Shown: piece after piece, positions 44,843 through 55,854 of the stretch
Position numbering within the stretch: position 1 is the first letter of the stretch
How the letters are laid out: the number at the start of each line of letters is the position of its first letter
Assembly (NCBI GenBank): GCA_947311845.1
Contig: CAMZMU010000041.1
Span: 131,905,731 to 131,969,730, forward strand
Reading direction: 5' to 3'
Length of the DNA stretch: 64,000 nt
From: Poa pratensis
Lineage: Eukaryota; Streptophyta; Magnoliopsida; Poales; Poaceae
The notes under the pieces: generated by a model
The model's database searches: none
Seen by the model: only the letters and a program-made list of their open reading frames with translations
What the model was told of the DNA's origin: nothing
Position numbers and translations under genes: made by a program

Positions 44843-46291
44843 ATGATGGGCAACCACCAGAAGCTCCTGCACTTCTTCCGCCAGGACCATGCCGCGGTCG
44901 CCTGCTCGCCGAGGTCCTTCTACTCCTCCTCCGCCTCCGTCTCCGATGACGACGGGCACAGCTGCTCCTCTTACCCCGCCACGGACGGAGACGCCTCGCC
45001 GACGACGTCGCGATACGCCTCCTCCACCCCGCCCACGCCCAAGTCACCGTGGGCGCACTTCCCGGGACTCGGCGCCGACGCCGAGACGGGCGCCACGGGC
45101 CTCATCGCGTCGCTTGTCAAGGAGGATGGACACGTGTACTCTCTCGCAGCCACCGGCGACGTCCTCTACACCGGCACCGACTCCCCAAACGTACGCGTGT
45201 GGCACGACAACCGCGAGCTCGCCGGGTCGTTCCGGACGGCCAGCGGCCTCGTCAAGGCCATCGTCGTCGCGGCGGACGGCCGCATCTTCACAGGCCACCA
45301 GGACGGCAAGGTGCGCGTGTGGCGCGCCGACGACGCCGACAGCCCCGCCTCGCACCGCCAGGTGGGCTCGCTTCCAAAGCTCGCGGACTACCTCAAGAGC
45401 GCCGTCAACCCTACCAAGTACGTCGAGACGCAGCGCCGGGGACGCAAACGCGAGGTGTGGCTCAAGCACTCCGACGCTGTGTCCTCTCTCAGCCTCGACG
45501 AGAGCGCCGGGCTGCTTTACTCCGCCTCGTGGGACAGGACCTTCAAGGTGTGGCGCGTGTCAGACTCCAAGTGCCTCGAGTCGGTGTGGGCCCACGACGA
45601 CGCCGTCAACACTGTCGCCGCGGCCGGGTTCGACAACGTCGTTTTCACCGGATCCGCCGATGGCACCGTCAAGGTGTGGCGGTGGCAGATGTCCGCCAAG
45701 GGTGACGCGACGAAGCATGTCCTGGGGAGGGTGATCAGGGAGGGCGAGAGCGCGGTCACCGCGATCGTCTTGTCACCCGAGGACCGCGTCGTGTACGTGG
45801 GCTCGTCGGACGGGTTGGTCACCTACTGGTACTGCATCGACGGCGAGGCGACATACGGCGGTGTGCTCAGGGGCCACAAGATGGCGGTGATGTGCCTCGC
45901 GGTGGCCGGGAACGTCGTCGTCAGCGGCTCGGCCGACCGGACGCTCTGCGTCTGGCGGCGCGACGGGGCAGAGCACGTCTGTCTGGCCGTGCTGTCCGGG
46001 CACTCGGGACCCGTCAAGTGTGTCGCCATGGACGAGGAGGAGGCGGCCAGTTCTTTGGGCGGCGATCGGCGATTCGTGGTGTACAGTGGAAGCCTCGACG
46101 GCTCCGTCAAAGTGTGGCGCCTGTCGGACCCGGACGCGGACGCGCACGAGCCGGCGCTTGTGTCAGAGCAAACAAAGGTAGCACCACCGCAGCCATCACA
46201 TATGTGGAGAGGCCGGCCAGCTCCGGCGCCGTATGTGGAAGCGTGGGCGCCGTACCAAACGCCGGAGTTCATGCGCATGGCAGCTGCGTGA
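44843..46291 (+). CDS. WD40-repeat protein, JINGUBANG-like
   Basis: A single-exon, GC-rich gene encodes a 482-residue protein (481 if the second ATG, in the better context ATGATGG, is used). After a Ser/Pro/Thr-rich N-terminal 75 residues and SPWAHFPGL, seven WD repeats form a predicted beta-propeller. They lie at about 97-120, 135-161, 208-238, 250-280, 304-329, 344-372 and 385-426, with blades ending in VRVW, FKVW, VKVW or CVW. The layout and words such as GLLYSASWDRTFKVWRVSD, the fourth-blade FTGSADGTVKVW and LSGHSGPVKC match the plant JINGUBANG family. In Arabidopsis that protein restrains pollen germination by working with a TCP factor in jasmonate synthesis. Such propellers are binding scaffolds without catalysis. 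The frame is intact, has a TATA box and no transposon inside it, so it is probably functional. Many family members exist, and orthology to JGB itself is not shown. Confidence 0.9.
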   Translation: MMGNHQKLLHFFRQDHAAVACSPRSFYSSSASVSDDDGHSCSSYPATDGDASPTTSRYASSTPPTPKSPWAHFPGLGADAETGATGLIASLVKEDGHVYSLAATGDVLYTGTDSPNVRVWHDNRELAGSFRTASGLVKAIVVAADGRIFTGHQDGKVRVWRADDADSPASHRQVGSLPKLADYLKSAVNPTKYVETQRRGRKREVWLKHSDAVSSLSLDESAGLLYSASWDRTFKVWRVSDSKCLESVWAHDDAVNTVAAAGFDNVVFTGSADGTVKVWRWQMSAKGDATKHVLGRVIREGESAVTAIVLSPEDRVVYVGSSDGLVTYWYCIDGEATYGGVLRGHKMAVMCLAVAGNVVVSGSADRTLCVWRRDGAEHVCLAVLSGHSGPVKCVAMDEEEAASSLGGDRRFVVYSGSLDGSVKVWRLSDPDADAHEPALVSEQTKVAPPQPSHMWRGRPAPAPYVEAWAPYQTPEFMRMAAA

Positions 46292-46611
46292 TGGCGAAGC
46301 AATCGCGCGCATGGAAAAAATGTGCTAGCACGTCTACTCGAGCAGATTGTCCTAGAGTGTGTACATATACGTAGAACAAACGAGTTCGAGTTGCGGATGT
46401 ATTTTGAGGTGGGAAATGAAATGTGGTACTTTTGTCGCCTGCGATGACGAATTTCGATTTCGCGGATTGTGTTTTGACAGTTCGGTCTTCCTTGGGCCGG
46501 TGGTTGCCGGCCTATTTATTGGTTGGGCTCCTGATCTTTTTCCACGATTGAACAGTAATGATTGAAGAAGCAGCAGTCAGTCGGCAAGAATCTAGAGCCA
46601 CAGAGCATTAA
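46292..46611 (+). other. 3' flank of the WD40 gene
   Basis: Probably holds the 3' UTR. There is no clear AATAAA; AATGAAATG near 46407 is the nearest candidate. Nothing else is seen before the MITE. Confidence 0.4.
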
Positions 46612-46883
46612 GAGTGCCCCTAGTGAGAGTAACATAAGTAGTAACATCGATGCCACATAGCTAAAAAAGATAACGTGGCCTATAATTAATGAAGAGAGAG
46701 ACAAATAGAGTAACATAGATAGTTACGTAACATCACATATTCCAATGCAATATGAGTCTACAATCTAATAAGTGAACACTTGCATGACACCACATATATG
46801 TTACTACCCATTATAGAGGTAGTAACATAGACTAGTAACATGTGCATATTACTACTCTATGTTACTCCCCACTATGAGTAGTC
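46612..46883. mobile_element. Tourist-like (PIF/Harbinger) MITE
   Basis: The imperfect inverted termini are GAGTGCCCCTAGTGAGAGTAACATA and the inverse of TATGTTACTCCCCACTATGAGTAGTC. The 3-bp duplication TAA (46609-46611, 46884-46886) flanks a 272-bp insert rich in AGTAACAT words. It sits about 320 bp downstream of the WD40 stop codon. Confidence 0.8.
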
Positions 46884-46886
46884 TAA

Positions 46887-47709
46887 GCGATTTGCGAGCA
46901 TCTCGACCAGCCCGGTCCAACAACTGTAATGATTAGTAGTTATTGTGATCGTCAGCATAAGTTGTTGCGTTATTGGAATCGAGTACCCTCCACGGCGCCC
47001 CAAGTATTTTTTTTGAAAAAAAAACTAATTGAAAATAGAATTTAGACGAAATGAGCAAAATGCATTCAAAGTTAGGATAGATTTCCAAATTTGCACATAA
47101 TTTGAGATAAATCTAGTAGCAGTTCCAAATTTATAACTAATCTAAATCTACCCTACGTGGACTCGTTGGAGTCGAACTCAATGTCGATGATGCATGCCTC
47201 TGTAGTGGCACGATGGAAGGCTGCACCCCGGATGGCCTTCATGACGTCTTGGAAATATTTTGGACACTATTTTTCAAAAAAAAAAATTATACACTGACCA
47301 GAATCGCGTCCGCTCAGCGACGTTATTCTCCAATGGTGGATGCTTGCCAGTGACACGGTTGAGCACCACCTCTCGCATGGAGCCGACGTCGGAGGCTAGG
47401 ACGGAGGCTGACGAGGAGAGTGTGTGAGTGTGGGGGGGGGGGGGGGGGTGGGGGTAGGGGGTGGGGAGCGGGAGGTGGCGGGAATTAATGTAGCTATTTT
47501 TGTTCTATGGGGGTGGTTCTGGAGTGGGTCTGGCCTCTGGTATCCGACGTGGCGGCCGTGTCCAGAAGCGTCTGGGCAGCCTCATTTCTACCCTACATAT
47601 GATCTAGATATACATGAGGGGTAACAGACATGCCGACATTTGGCCTAGGTATGGGGGAGCGGTTAGATCGATAATTTTGTCCAAGCCATGTCCGAATTGT
47701 CCGCCCTTC
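46887..47709. other. Intergenic DNA with a G run
   Basis: No gene is recognised. 47432-47448 is a run of 17 Gs continuing into TGGGGGTAGGGGGTGGGGAG, a strong G-quadruplex-forming sequence. 47160-47410 is GC-richer and may be a worn transposon coding relic. Confidence 0.5.
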
Positions 47710-47888
47710 ACTACTAGGAAAACAGCTATAGATAGAATCACTTTTTACGGCGCACCAAATAGGCATGCGCCACAGAAATATTTCTGTGGCGCATAGTTTT
47801 GCGTGCGCCACAGAAAGTTTGGATTTCTGTGGCGCACATGCGCCACAGAAATGTGTCTTTCTGTGGCGCATATAGCATGTTGGACGTG
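47710..47888 (+). mobile_element. CACTA element end (truncated)
   Basis: CACTACTAGGAAAAC is a typical CACTA terminus. It is followed by subterminal GCGCCACAGAAA words in both orientations, including a 26-bp palindrome at 47768-47793. The remainder of the element is cut off by the Athila-like LTR that begins at 47889. Confidence 0.75.
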
Positions 47889-49910
47889 TGATGACGTGAA
47901 ACACACGATCATTGGGAGACCCCAAGAGAAAGGTATGAAGCAGTGCAGCAGCAAGTTTTCCCTCAGTAACAAACCAAGGTTGTCAGATCCAGGAGGAGTA
48001 GGAGCACTTCAGAATGTTGTTGGTGGCGCCGTTGCTCGATCACCAACGTGGAACCTGCACACAACACAATCAAACTATTTTGCCCCAACGAAACAGGAAG
48101 GTTGTCAATCTTCCCGGCTTGCTGTAACAAAGGATTAAACATATGGTGTGGAAAATAGTTTTTAATTGCAGAAAGTAAAAGAGAACAATTGTTTGCAGTT
48201 GGTGGTTTTATCAGTGTAAAAGAATGGACCGGGGTCCACAGTTCACTAGTGGTGTCTGTTCATAAAGATAAATAACATGTTGGGTAAACAAATTACAGCT
48301 GGGCAATTGATAAAATAGTGAGCGCATGACATTGCATATAAATGACAAGATGACTACCATGATATTTAATTGGGCATTACGACAAGATACATAGACCGTT
48401 ATCCAACCGCATCTATGACTAATAATCCACCGTCAGGTTAACATCCATATCCCCCGTTGGTATTAAGTTACAAGCAACGGATAATCGCATTAAGTAATGT
48501 GTGTAATGTAAATAAATACATATGACCGTAGACATAGTAATGTTATGTTATCCCTAGTGGCAACAGCACATCCACAACCTTAGACGTTGCCGTCACTCGC
48601 CCAGATTACTGGAGGCATGAACCCACTATCTAGCATAAATACCCCCTCTTGCAGTTATAAGCATCTACTTGACCAAAGCATCCACTAGTAACGGAGAGCA
48701 TGCAAGATCATAAATAACTTGTAACATAGATTAATAATCAACTTGATCATAGTATTCAATATTCATCGGATAACAGCAAACATAACATGTAGCATTACAA
48801 TAAGATGATCTTGATCATATTAGGCAGCTCACAATATCTAAACATGATAGCATAAAGTGGGGAGACAACCATCTAGCTACTGCTATGGACCCGTAGTCCA
48901 AGGATAAACTACTCACGCATCACTCCGGAGGCAGGCATGGCGATGTAGAGCCCTCCGGTGATTATTCCCCTCTTCGGCAAGGTGCCGGGAAGAGTTTCAG
49001 AACCCTCCCGAGCTAGGGTTGACGACGGCGGCGCCTCTAGAACTTTTCGTGGAATATGACTCGGGTATTTAGGGTTTTCCAGACGGGAGGAATAAATAGG
49101 CGAAAGGCCGGCGTCGGAGGCCACCCGAGGGGCCCACACCACCCTAGGGCGCGGCAGGCAGGGGGGCCGCACCCAGGCATGGTGTGACGGCTCCCTAGCT
49201 CGTCTCCGTCTCTCCTTTGGAATCCGTGGACGTGTCGGTGAAATAGGGACCTCCGTTGATTTTCGTCCAATTCCGAGAATATTTCCTTAACAGCTTTTCT
49301 GAAATACAAAAACAGCAGAAAACAGGAACTGGCACTGTGGCATCTTGTTAATAGGTTAGTCCCAGAAAATGTATAAAAATGATATGAAGTGTACGTAAAA
49401 CATGTAACAATTGGTATAATATCAACATGGAACATCAAAAATTATAGATACGTTTGAGATGTATCAGCATCCCCAAGCTTAGTTTCTACTCGTCCTTGAG
49501 TAGGTAAACGATAAAACAAAATAATTTTTGAAGTGACATGCTACCATCATAATCTTGATCAAATAGTATTGTAAGGCACATGTAAATGAATGAAGTGATC
49601 CAAGTCAATGGTTTATAGTTTGCTACCAAATAGATAATGAGTAAACAACTGAATTATACAAGCAAAACTTTTCATGAATAATACTTTGGAGACATTGCAT
49701 CCACAGGTTTACATAAGAGTTAACTCAAAAAGCAATAGATTCTAGCAAAAGTTATTTAACCAACACAAAGGAAGATTTAAGTTTCAGCGTTTGCTTCAAC
49801 TTTTAACATATTTATCTCATGGATATTGTCAACACAAAGCAATATAATAAATCCAATATGTAGCATATAACAATTGTTGTACCAAAGTTGACACTAGTGT
49901 TTGCTTGTGG
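47889..49910 (-). mobile_element. Athila-like 3' LTR with a piece of internal region
   Basis: A 1578-bp LTR (47889-49466, ends TGATGACG and GTATCA) is followed by the minus-strand polypurine tract AAGCTTGGGGATGC and about 0.44 kb of 3' untranslated sequence. Similarity to any Athila sequence stops at 49910, where Tekay-like integrase begins. It is the same family as 4657-6558 and is in the same orientation. Here the 3' end survives, there the 5' end. Confidence 0.8.
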
Positions 49911-51016
49911 AAATGGGAAGAGATCAGTACGGATTTTTTCACAGGATTACCCAAAACCAGAAGAAATAAGGATTCTATATGGATAAGAGTGGATAGATTG
50001 ACAAAGAGTGCCCATTTCATGGCTGTTAACCAGAAAGACACCGCAGCACAATTGGTAGAACAATATGTGAAAGAGATCGTCAGTAAACATGGAGTTCCGC
50101 AAAGTATTGTATCAGATCGTGGATCCATATTTACTTCAGCGTTTTTGAAACATCTTCACAAGCAACTAGGAACTAATTTGAAGTACAGTACAGCATATCA
50201 TCCCCAAACTGGTGGACAGACAGAGAGAACAAATCAAATACTAGAAGACATGCTGAGAGCTTGTGTTCTTGATTTTGGAGGATCGTGGGATGCGCATTTA
50301 GCTTTGGATGAATTTTCTTATAATAACAGCTATCAAAGTAGTATTAAGATGGCACCATTTGAAGCCCTATATGGACAGAAGTGTAGATCGCTAATCTGTT
50401 GGTTTGAGGTAGGAGAAAGCAAATAATTTGCTCCTGAATACATAAAAGAGCAACAATGGATCATTGACATCATTAGAGATCATCTCAAAATAGCTCAGAG
50501 TAGACAGAAAAGTTACGCTGATCTCTCAAGGAGACAGTGGGAACCAGAGATACAGGATATGGTATACTTAAGAGTTAGTCCTACCAAAGGAGTAAAGAGA
50601 TTCGGAGTGAAAGGAAAGTTAAGTCCCAGGTACATAGGACCATTTAGAATCTTAAGTCGAAAAGGTGAAGTGGCCTATGAATTGGAGTTACCTGCTATAT
50701 TATCACAAGTATACAATGTGTTCCATGTATCTCAACTCAAAAAGTGTTTGAAACCACCGGAAGGGCCAATTGAGTTTGAAGGACTGAATTTACAACCTGA
50801 TTTAACTTATGAGGAACAGCCAGCGAAGATATTGAGAGAAAACTGGAAAAGATTAAGGAATCGAGCAATCAAGTACTGTTTAGTTCAATTGGAATAACCA
50901 TTCCAAAAGAGAAGCAACCTGGAAAAAGAAGAAGATTTGCGACGAGACTACCCACAGTTGTTCAGGTACCCCAGGAAAGAAACTTCGGGACGAAGTTTAA
51001 TTCAAGGGGGAGAAGA
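49911..51016 (+). pseudogene. Tekay/Del-like integrase fragment
   Basis: Starting at TGGAAATGGGAAGAGATCAG this segment is a close copy of 60227-61353: integrase core ([25 protein letters not shown]), then the C-terminal domain ([21 protein letters not shown]) and a frameshifted chromodomain, then the polypurine tract. A stop at 50424 (SK-stop where the other copy continues SNEF) and a frameshift before the chromodomain break it. It is joined directly to the LTR at 51017 exactly as in an intact element, so it is the 3' remnant of a second unit sharing that LTR. Confidence 0.85.
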
Positions 51017-54000
51017 TGTAACACCCCGCAGTTATAGGACTCGAGAGGGTAGAAATAGGAATTGCATTTGTGCACTCATGCATTTTTTGGGGAAATCTGG
51101 AAAAAAATTGCGCTTTTGTGTTAAAAGTATCAAGGGTCGATATCAGACGAGTGTCGATGGTATGGGAGTCAGACATTGACAGTTAGTCAAAAGGTGTCGA
51201 TAAACACTACGACTTATTTTCAAAACCCTATTAGTATCTTTTCAAAATGGTCATTTGAAATTTTGACATGACATCTTTATAAACTCTTAAGTTCAAATCA
51301 TTTCTATAACACTTCTAATCTTATTCACACACAATATAAATATTTCAAACATACAAGTATAAAAATTCACAAGTTTGTGAATAACTCATTGCAAATCATA
51401 TCAACATCACAACACAAGTCATATATTCATAACTTCCAAATATTAGAAACAATTTTCAAACGCAAGATCATTTCATTACATATAAATACAATCTGATTAT
51501 TACAATCTGTCTTTTACAAAATGAGTTACAACAACATTTTTACAACAAATATGAATCATTACAAAAGAGAGAAATAAAATTCCTAAAACTAAAACTTCTG
51601 GGAACTCCAGAAGATTTTCAAACATGCAAAACAAACAACACAAAGAAAGAAATAATGGGGGTTAGTGTTAGAATGTGGCCAACACCATTTGGTGCTGGCA
51701 TGTTACTGTATTGAACCTGGTTTTAGCCTAACCAAAACTATGGTTTAATTAGGCCAAGTAGTGGAGAATGCAAATAATCCAAAGGCAACAGTAGGACTGA
51801 TCAATTTAGATCATGCTCATTAATCCAAAGGCAACAGAAGGGGCAAAGGCATAATTGCAGCACTGCACAGAACAATTTTAGGCAACCAAGAGCAAAGGCA
51901 GCAAGTGCTGTTTAGAGCATTTTGATCTCATGATCTTATAAACAGAGCAACACATAAACTTACAAACTCCAGAATTAAACCAGGAAGCAAATGGTAATAA
52001 AAGCAACAATTTGGTATCACATTTGCCAATGTCTTAGACAAATGGATCCTAATCCCACCTATTAAGCTAAGAACTAGCTTATTTGCACATACACTTGAGA
52101 TAATAAAACCAAGCCGACATCACAAATCATTTCCTTCACAGCCAAGCAAACCATCAAAAATATCTGGATCAAGATAAGAACAATGACTCAAGAATGACTC
52201 AGAGTTTATCACCAAGGGTGATGAACTGCGCAGGAGCAGCAGGAGCTTATCTCCATTGTTAAAAGAAGTGTAAAAGCAGTCCAAATAGGCAGCTCGAGGT
52301 GGAGAGGGGCCACTGCAAGCATCACACATTTCACAAGCAGCCACAGATCACACAACTCGCAGCAAACACAAATCACACATTTCACAAGCACCAGCAGAGC
52401 CAGTAGCACCATTTCCATCTGTTCTTCACCAAGAACAACCACAAACCACCAGCATATCATGGAATTTAACTAAACCCATCCACCACAAGCCATTTCAGCT
52501 ATCAAATACACTCTAGGAAAATTGAAGCAGCAAGGAGGAGTAGGTAGAACCTTGGAGCAAGATCAGAGTTTTTCTAGAAGCCCTAGTTACTCAACAATAG
52601 CAGGTTGATCCATAGTGCTAGAGAGAGACTAACCAGGTTCTGTAAATGACAGAACCATGCTAGAGAGCTTATTATCAGCATCTGTTCTTAACAGAGCCTT
52701 GCTTGGCAAGGTATGGTGCTGTAGAAAAGTAAATAGCACAACAGAGTACTTCTGTTTTGTGCAAGAAGTAGGAAAGAGAGAGGAAAGGGAGTGAAGTTGA
52801 TTGCTGTAGCAATTGTTTGAGCATATGAAGCAAGGGAAAATAGCATTAGTGTAGTATCTGTTCTTATTTCAATTTTATCAAAACACCACACAAGGCAGTG
52901 AACCAGCAGAGCTAGATTAGCTGTACTTAGCACATCTGTGCACATGGAAGAAGCACAGGAAAGCATTTCTAAACAAGAAAGCTACTGTGTAACTCTACAA
53001 GGAGGCATCACAGCAAGCAAAACTTGTCAAAATTCCATTTAAATCATTGAATCATCACAGCTAGCTCAAGTTATACTAGTTCTAGCTCAGATATAATTTT
53101 TCTAAAGAGATTTTCTTCATCTGCGATCAAGAAATGCTCCCAACAATGATTCCAGAGGTAGTGGAAAGATCTACACATGCTAGATCTACACCATTCATCT
53201 CATTCTTGATGCACAGAAGGTAGATAGTGCATAAAATCAAGCAAATCATTATCTGTTCATCCAGAACCTAAGCCAGTAGAGGAGTACATGTGTAAGCAAT
53301 AACTAGAAGCTACTAAATCTAGTAGAAGGTGTAGAAGAAAAGGAGAAGTTCTTACCGTGGAATCCATGGCCGTAGCTCCACGGCGGCGAGGCAGTGCTCG
53401 CGCTACCGTTGGAGGGGGCACACGGAGGTCGTAGACTAGCACCACCACACCACGGCGGCACAGAGGGCGAAGCTCTGCGCCCAGCCATGGTGAGCACGCC
53501 GGTGAAGAAGGGGAAGAAGCGGCGGCAGCACCGAAACCCTAACCCTAGGGCTGGGTTGCGTGTGACCGTGAGAGGAAGAGAGGCACAAATCGCTGGGCAG
53601 AAGGGAAGAGCGGAGCGTGGGGGTCATTTTGCCCCAGACCACGGTGGCGGAGGTGGCCGGAGTTGGCCGGAGCAAGGCGGCGACGACGCAGGCGACGCGG
53701 GTGCCAGGGGAGCTCGATCTCGGGCTCGAGCGTGAGAGAGAGAGGGAAGAGTGGCTCGGTCGGTTGGACCGGACCCGAGCCCACTCTTTGACCTGGTTCA
53801 ACCAGGGGTCTCTTTGCAATTTTTTTGAATTTATAAAAATTTCCGAATTTCAAAACTCGCTATAAATTCAAATAAAATCCTATAAATAATTTAAAAATAT
53901 CTACAAATATCAGCAGAAAATAAGTGATCCAAATAAAATATCTACTTGATTTTTGAAAACTATTTCTTGTAGGAAAAATTCAAAAGATCCTTAAGTGGAA

Positions 54001-55635
54001 ATGACTTTGAAATAATTTAAATTATTTTCAAAATTATGTATTAAGTTCAAAGTAATTTGAACTATATCATGACTGTCATGTCACTCATCCTAAATAAAAA
54101 TCTGAATAAAAGAACATTTAAAAATCCTTAACAAAGCTTTCAATAAATTTCTGGGGAAAAGCATTGCATCCTATGCATAATAGCATCTATTTGGTTCTCA
54201 AACATTGTCTCATATAGACAATGATGTTGATTTTCAGAACACGAGGGTCCCAATTCGTCGGAAGCTTTAGACTGCACTACCTGTCAGTCTCAAGGCAAGT
54301 TCCAACTTGCATGTCCTCGATTGATTATTTTTATCAAAGTAATTGCAAAGTACTATGTTTATCATTGCATGAAAAAGAAAAACCTATTTTCGAATGATGT
54401 GAATTGCTATATATATATGGTTGGCTGGCAGTGGAACCATGGTTTGATGTTGTGGTGGAGGTTCCACTGTACGGGAAAGTATATACCTAGGATTAATAAC
54501 CCATGGCCCAGTGATCCTAGCGCCGTATCGAAGCATCAGCCAACAGATTCACTATGGATGGGCTAGTCAGAGGTTTCTTCCCTCGTTCGCATATCCTCGG
54601 CAGGCTATTACCTGGTTGCGTCCGTTGCGGCGGCCAACTGCGTGGAAGCGCGTGACCTTCCCACTCGACGGAGTGACTGGAATAGAAGCTCGGGAGGGGT
54701 GGCGGGCTAATGGTCTTAGTTACCAGCCGCGTCACAAATGGGCGGATATGCGTTGTGCGGGGAAGCGACTCCACATGACTTGTTGCCCTGAGTTCTGGCT
54801 ATAGCACAAATGGTGTGCGGAGAGAGCATAAAGAGCCAGGCTGCTGTTGGGTAAAGTGGTGCAGCTCTGCAGAGTTAAACAAAGAAATTGTGACTGTCAC
54901 ATCCTTGTTCCAGGAGGGGACTACAGACCGCAGCGGGAAAGGCATCCCAAGTGATGACTAAAACCCGTGGAGGCTGGGGGCATAGTTTTCAAAATAAAAT
55001 GGACCTTTTACTAAAAATGTTTTACAAAACTTGCATATTCATCCATGGCTTTCTGGTCAGGATGGTAGCTAGTGCATTCCACTTATCTAAGCGTTTAGCT
55101 GAACTTGCTGAGTAACGCTGTTACTCATTCGTTCCCCTTTTGATCCCCTGCTTAGACTTTGAAGAGACCGTGGAAGGAAACTATGGAGCATACCATGCCG
55201 ATGACGTCTACTTTGAAGCACCTGATCTGTCTGGAGGAATAGAGGGCGTCGACTACATCATCGCCTACGGAGCCGACGACATTGAAGAAGAAGAGGTGGA
55301 GACTTAGAGTTATCATAGTAGGAACCTGGCCGAGCAGACTAGACTAGTACTACTTAGCTGCTGAGCCAAGATGGTTCTTAGTTTGCTGTTTTCTATCGCT
55401 AGTAGGTTGACACCTGTCAACATCGCAATAATAGACATTCCTCCCATGTCGGAGGAGACGTCGATGTTTTTATGCATTTCTGGCTTGTAATCTTTAGCAG
55501 TGTGTAATAAAGTGGACCCGCAATGTTTCTGTTGTACTACTCTGAGTGATGTAATATTTACGGATTAGTCCTTCCGTGGGTGTTATGTCAACGACTTGTA
55601 CACTACAATATGCAGTGGTGTGCTGGGTCACCGCA
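51017..55635 (+). repeat. 4.6-kb LTR of the Tekay/Del-like Gypsy element (shared, middle)
   Basis: It starts TGTAACACCCC right after a polypurine tract and ends CACCGCA just before a tRNA-Met primer site. The first 2.6 kb matches the LTR at 61354-64000 closely. It includes a GC-rich part (53340-53800) and an AT-rich part, then a distal zone with an open acidic stretch at 55157-55306. About 80 bp that hold the TATA box in the other LTR are missing near 52320. Confidence 0.9.
55157..55306 (+). other. Acidic open stretch in the distal LTR
   Basis: After a pyrimidine-rich run ending CTGCTTAG, which resembles a 3' splice site, 49 codons stay open from DFEETVEGNYGAYHADDVYF to IEEEEVET and a stop. 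There is no ATG at its start. The analogous place in the first LTR (after GTCTTAG at about 3518) reads PDSEEEQLEEK before a stop. It may be a spliced exon or chance. Confidence 0.35.
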
Positions 55636-55637
55636 GA

Positions 55638-55650
55638 TGGTATCAGAGCA
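55638..55650 (+). other. Primer binding site, initiator tRNA-Met
   Basis: TGGTATCAGAGCA lies two bases after the LTR end and is complementary to the 3' end of plant initiator tRNA-Met. This is the usual primer of Tekay/Del and many other chromoviral Gypsy elements. Confidence 0.9.
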
Positions 55651-55854
55651 ATTGCTAGACCTTAGGTTGGAAACCTATTAAAGGGAAAACCTGTAGGTGT
55701 GCGAGGCCTTAGAATGAATTGAGTTTTAATTTGTTATGATTGATATTCACTTGAGAATAGCATTATCATGCAATTATTACTTCATTTCAATTCTGATATC
55801 CTTTTTGGCTATAACAGCTAGGATGGAGAAACGGGTCCCAGGAGGTCAGTTCGT

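Noticed and set aside
44889..45734. 281-codon frame overlapping the WD40 gene in another register
   Set aside because: Arg/Pro/Thr-rich out-of-frame reading of a GC-rich gene; the WD40 frame explains the sequence.
45044..46302. Antisense frames of 141, 124 and 159 codons in the WD40 gene
   Set aside because: Mirror frames of high-GC codon use, with no domains.
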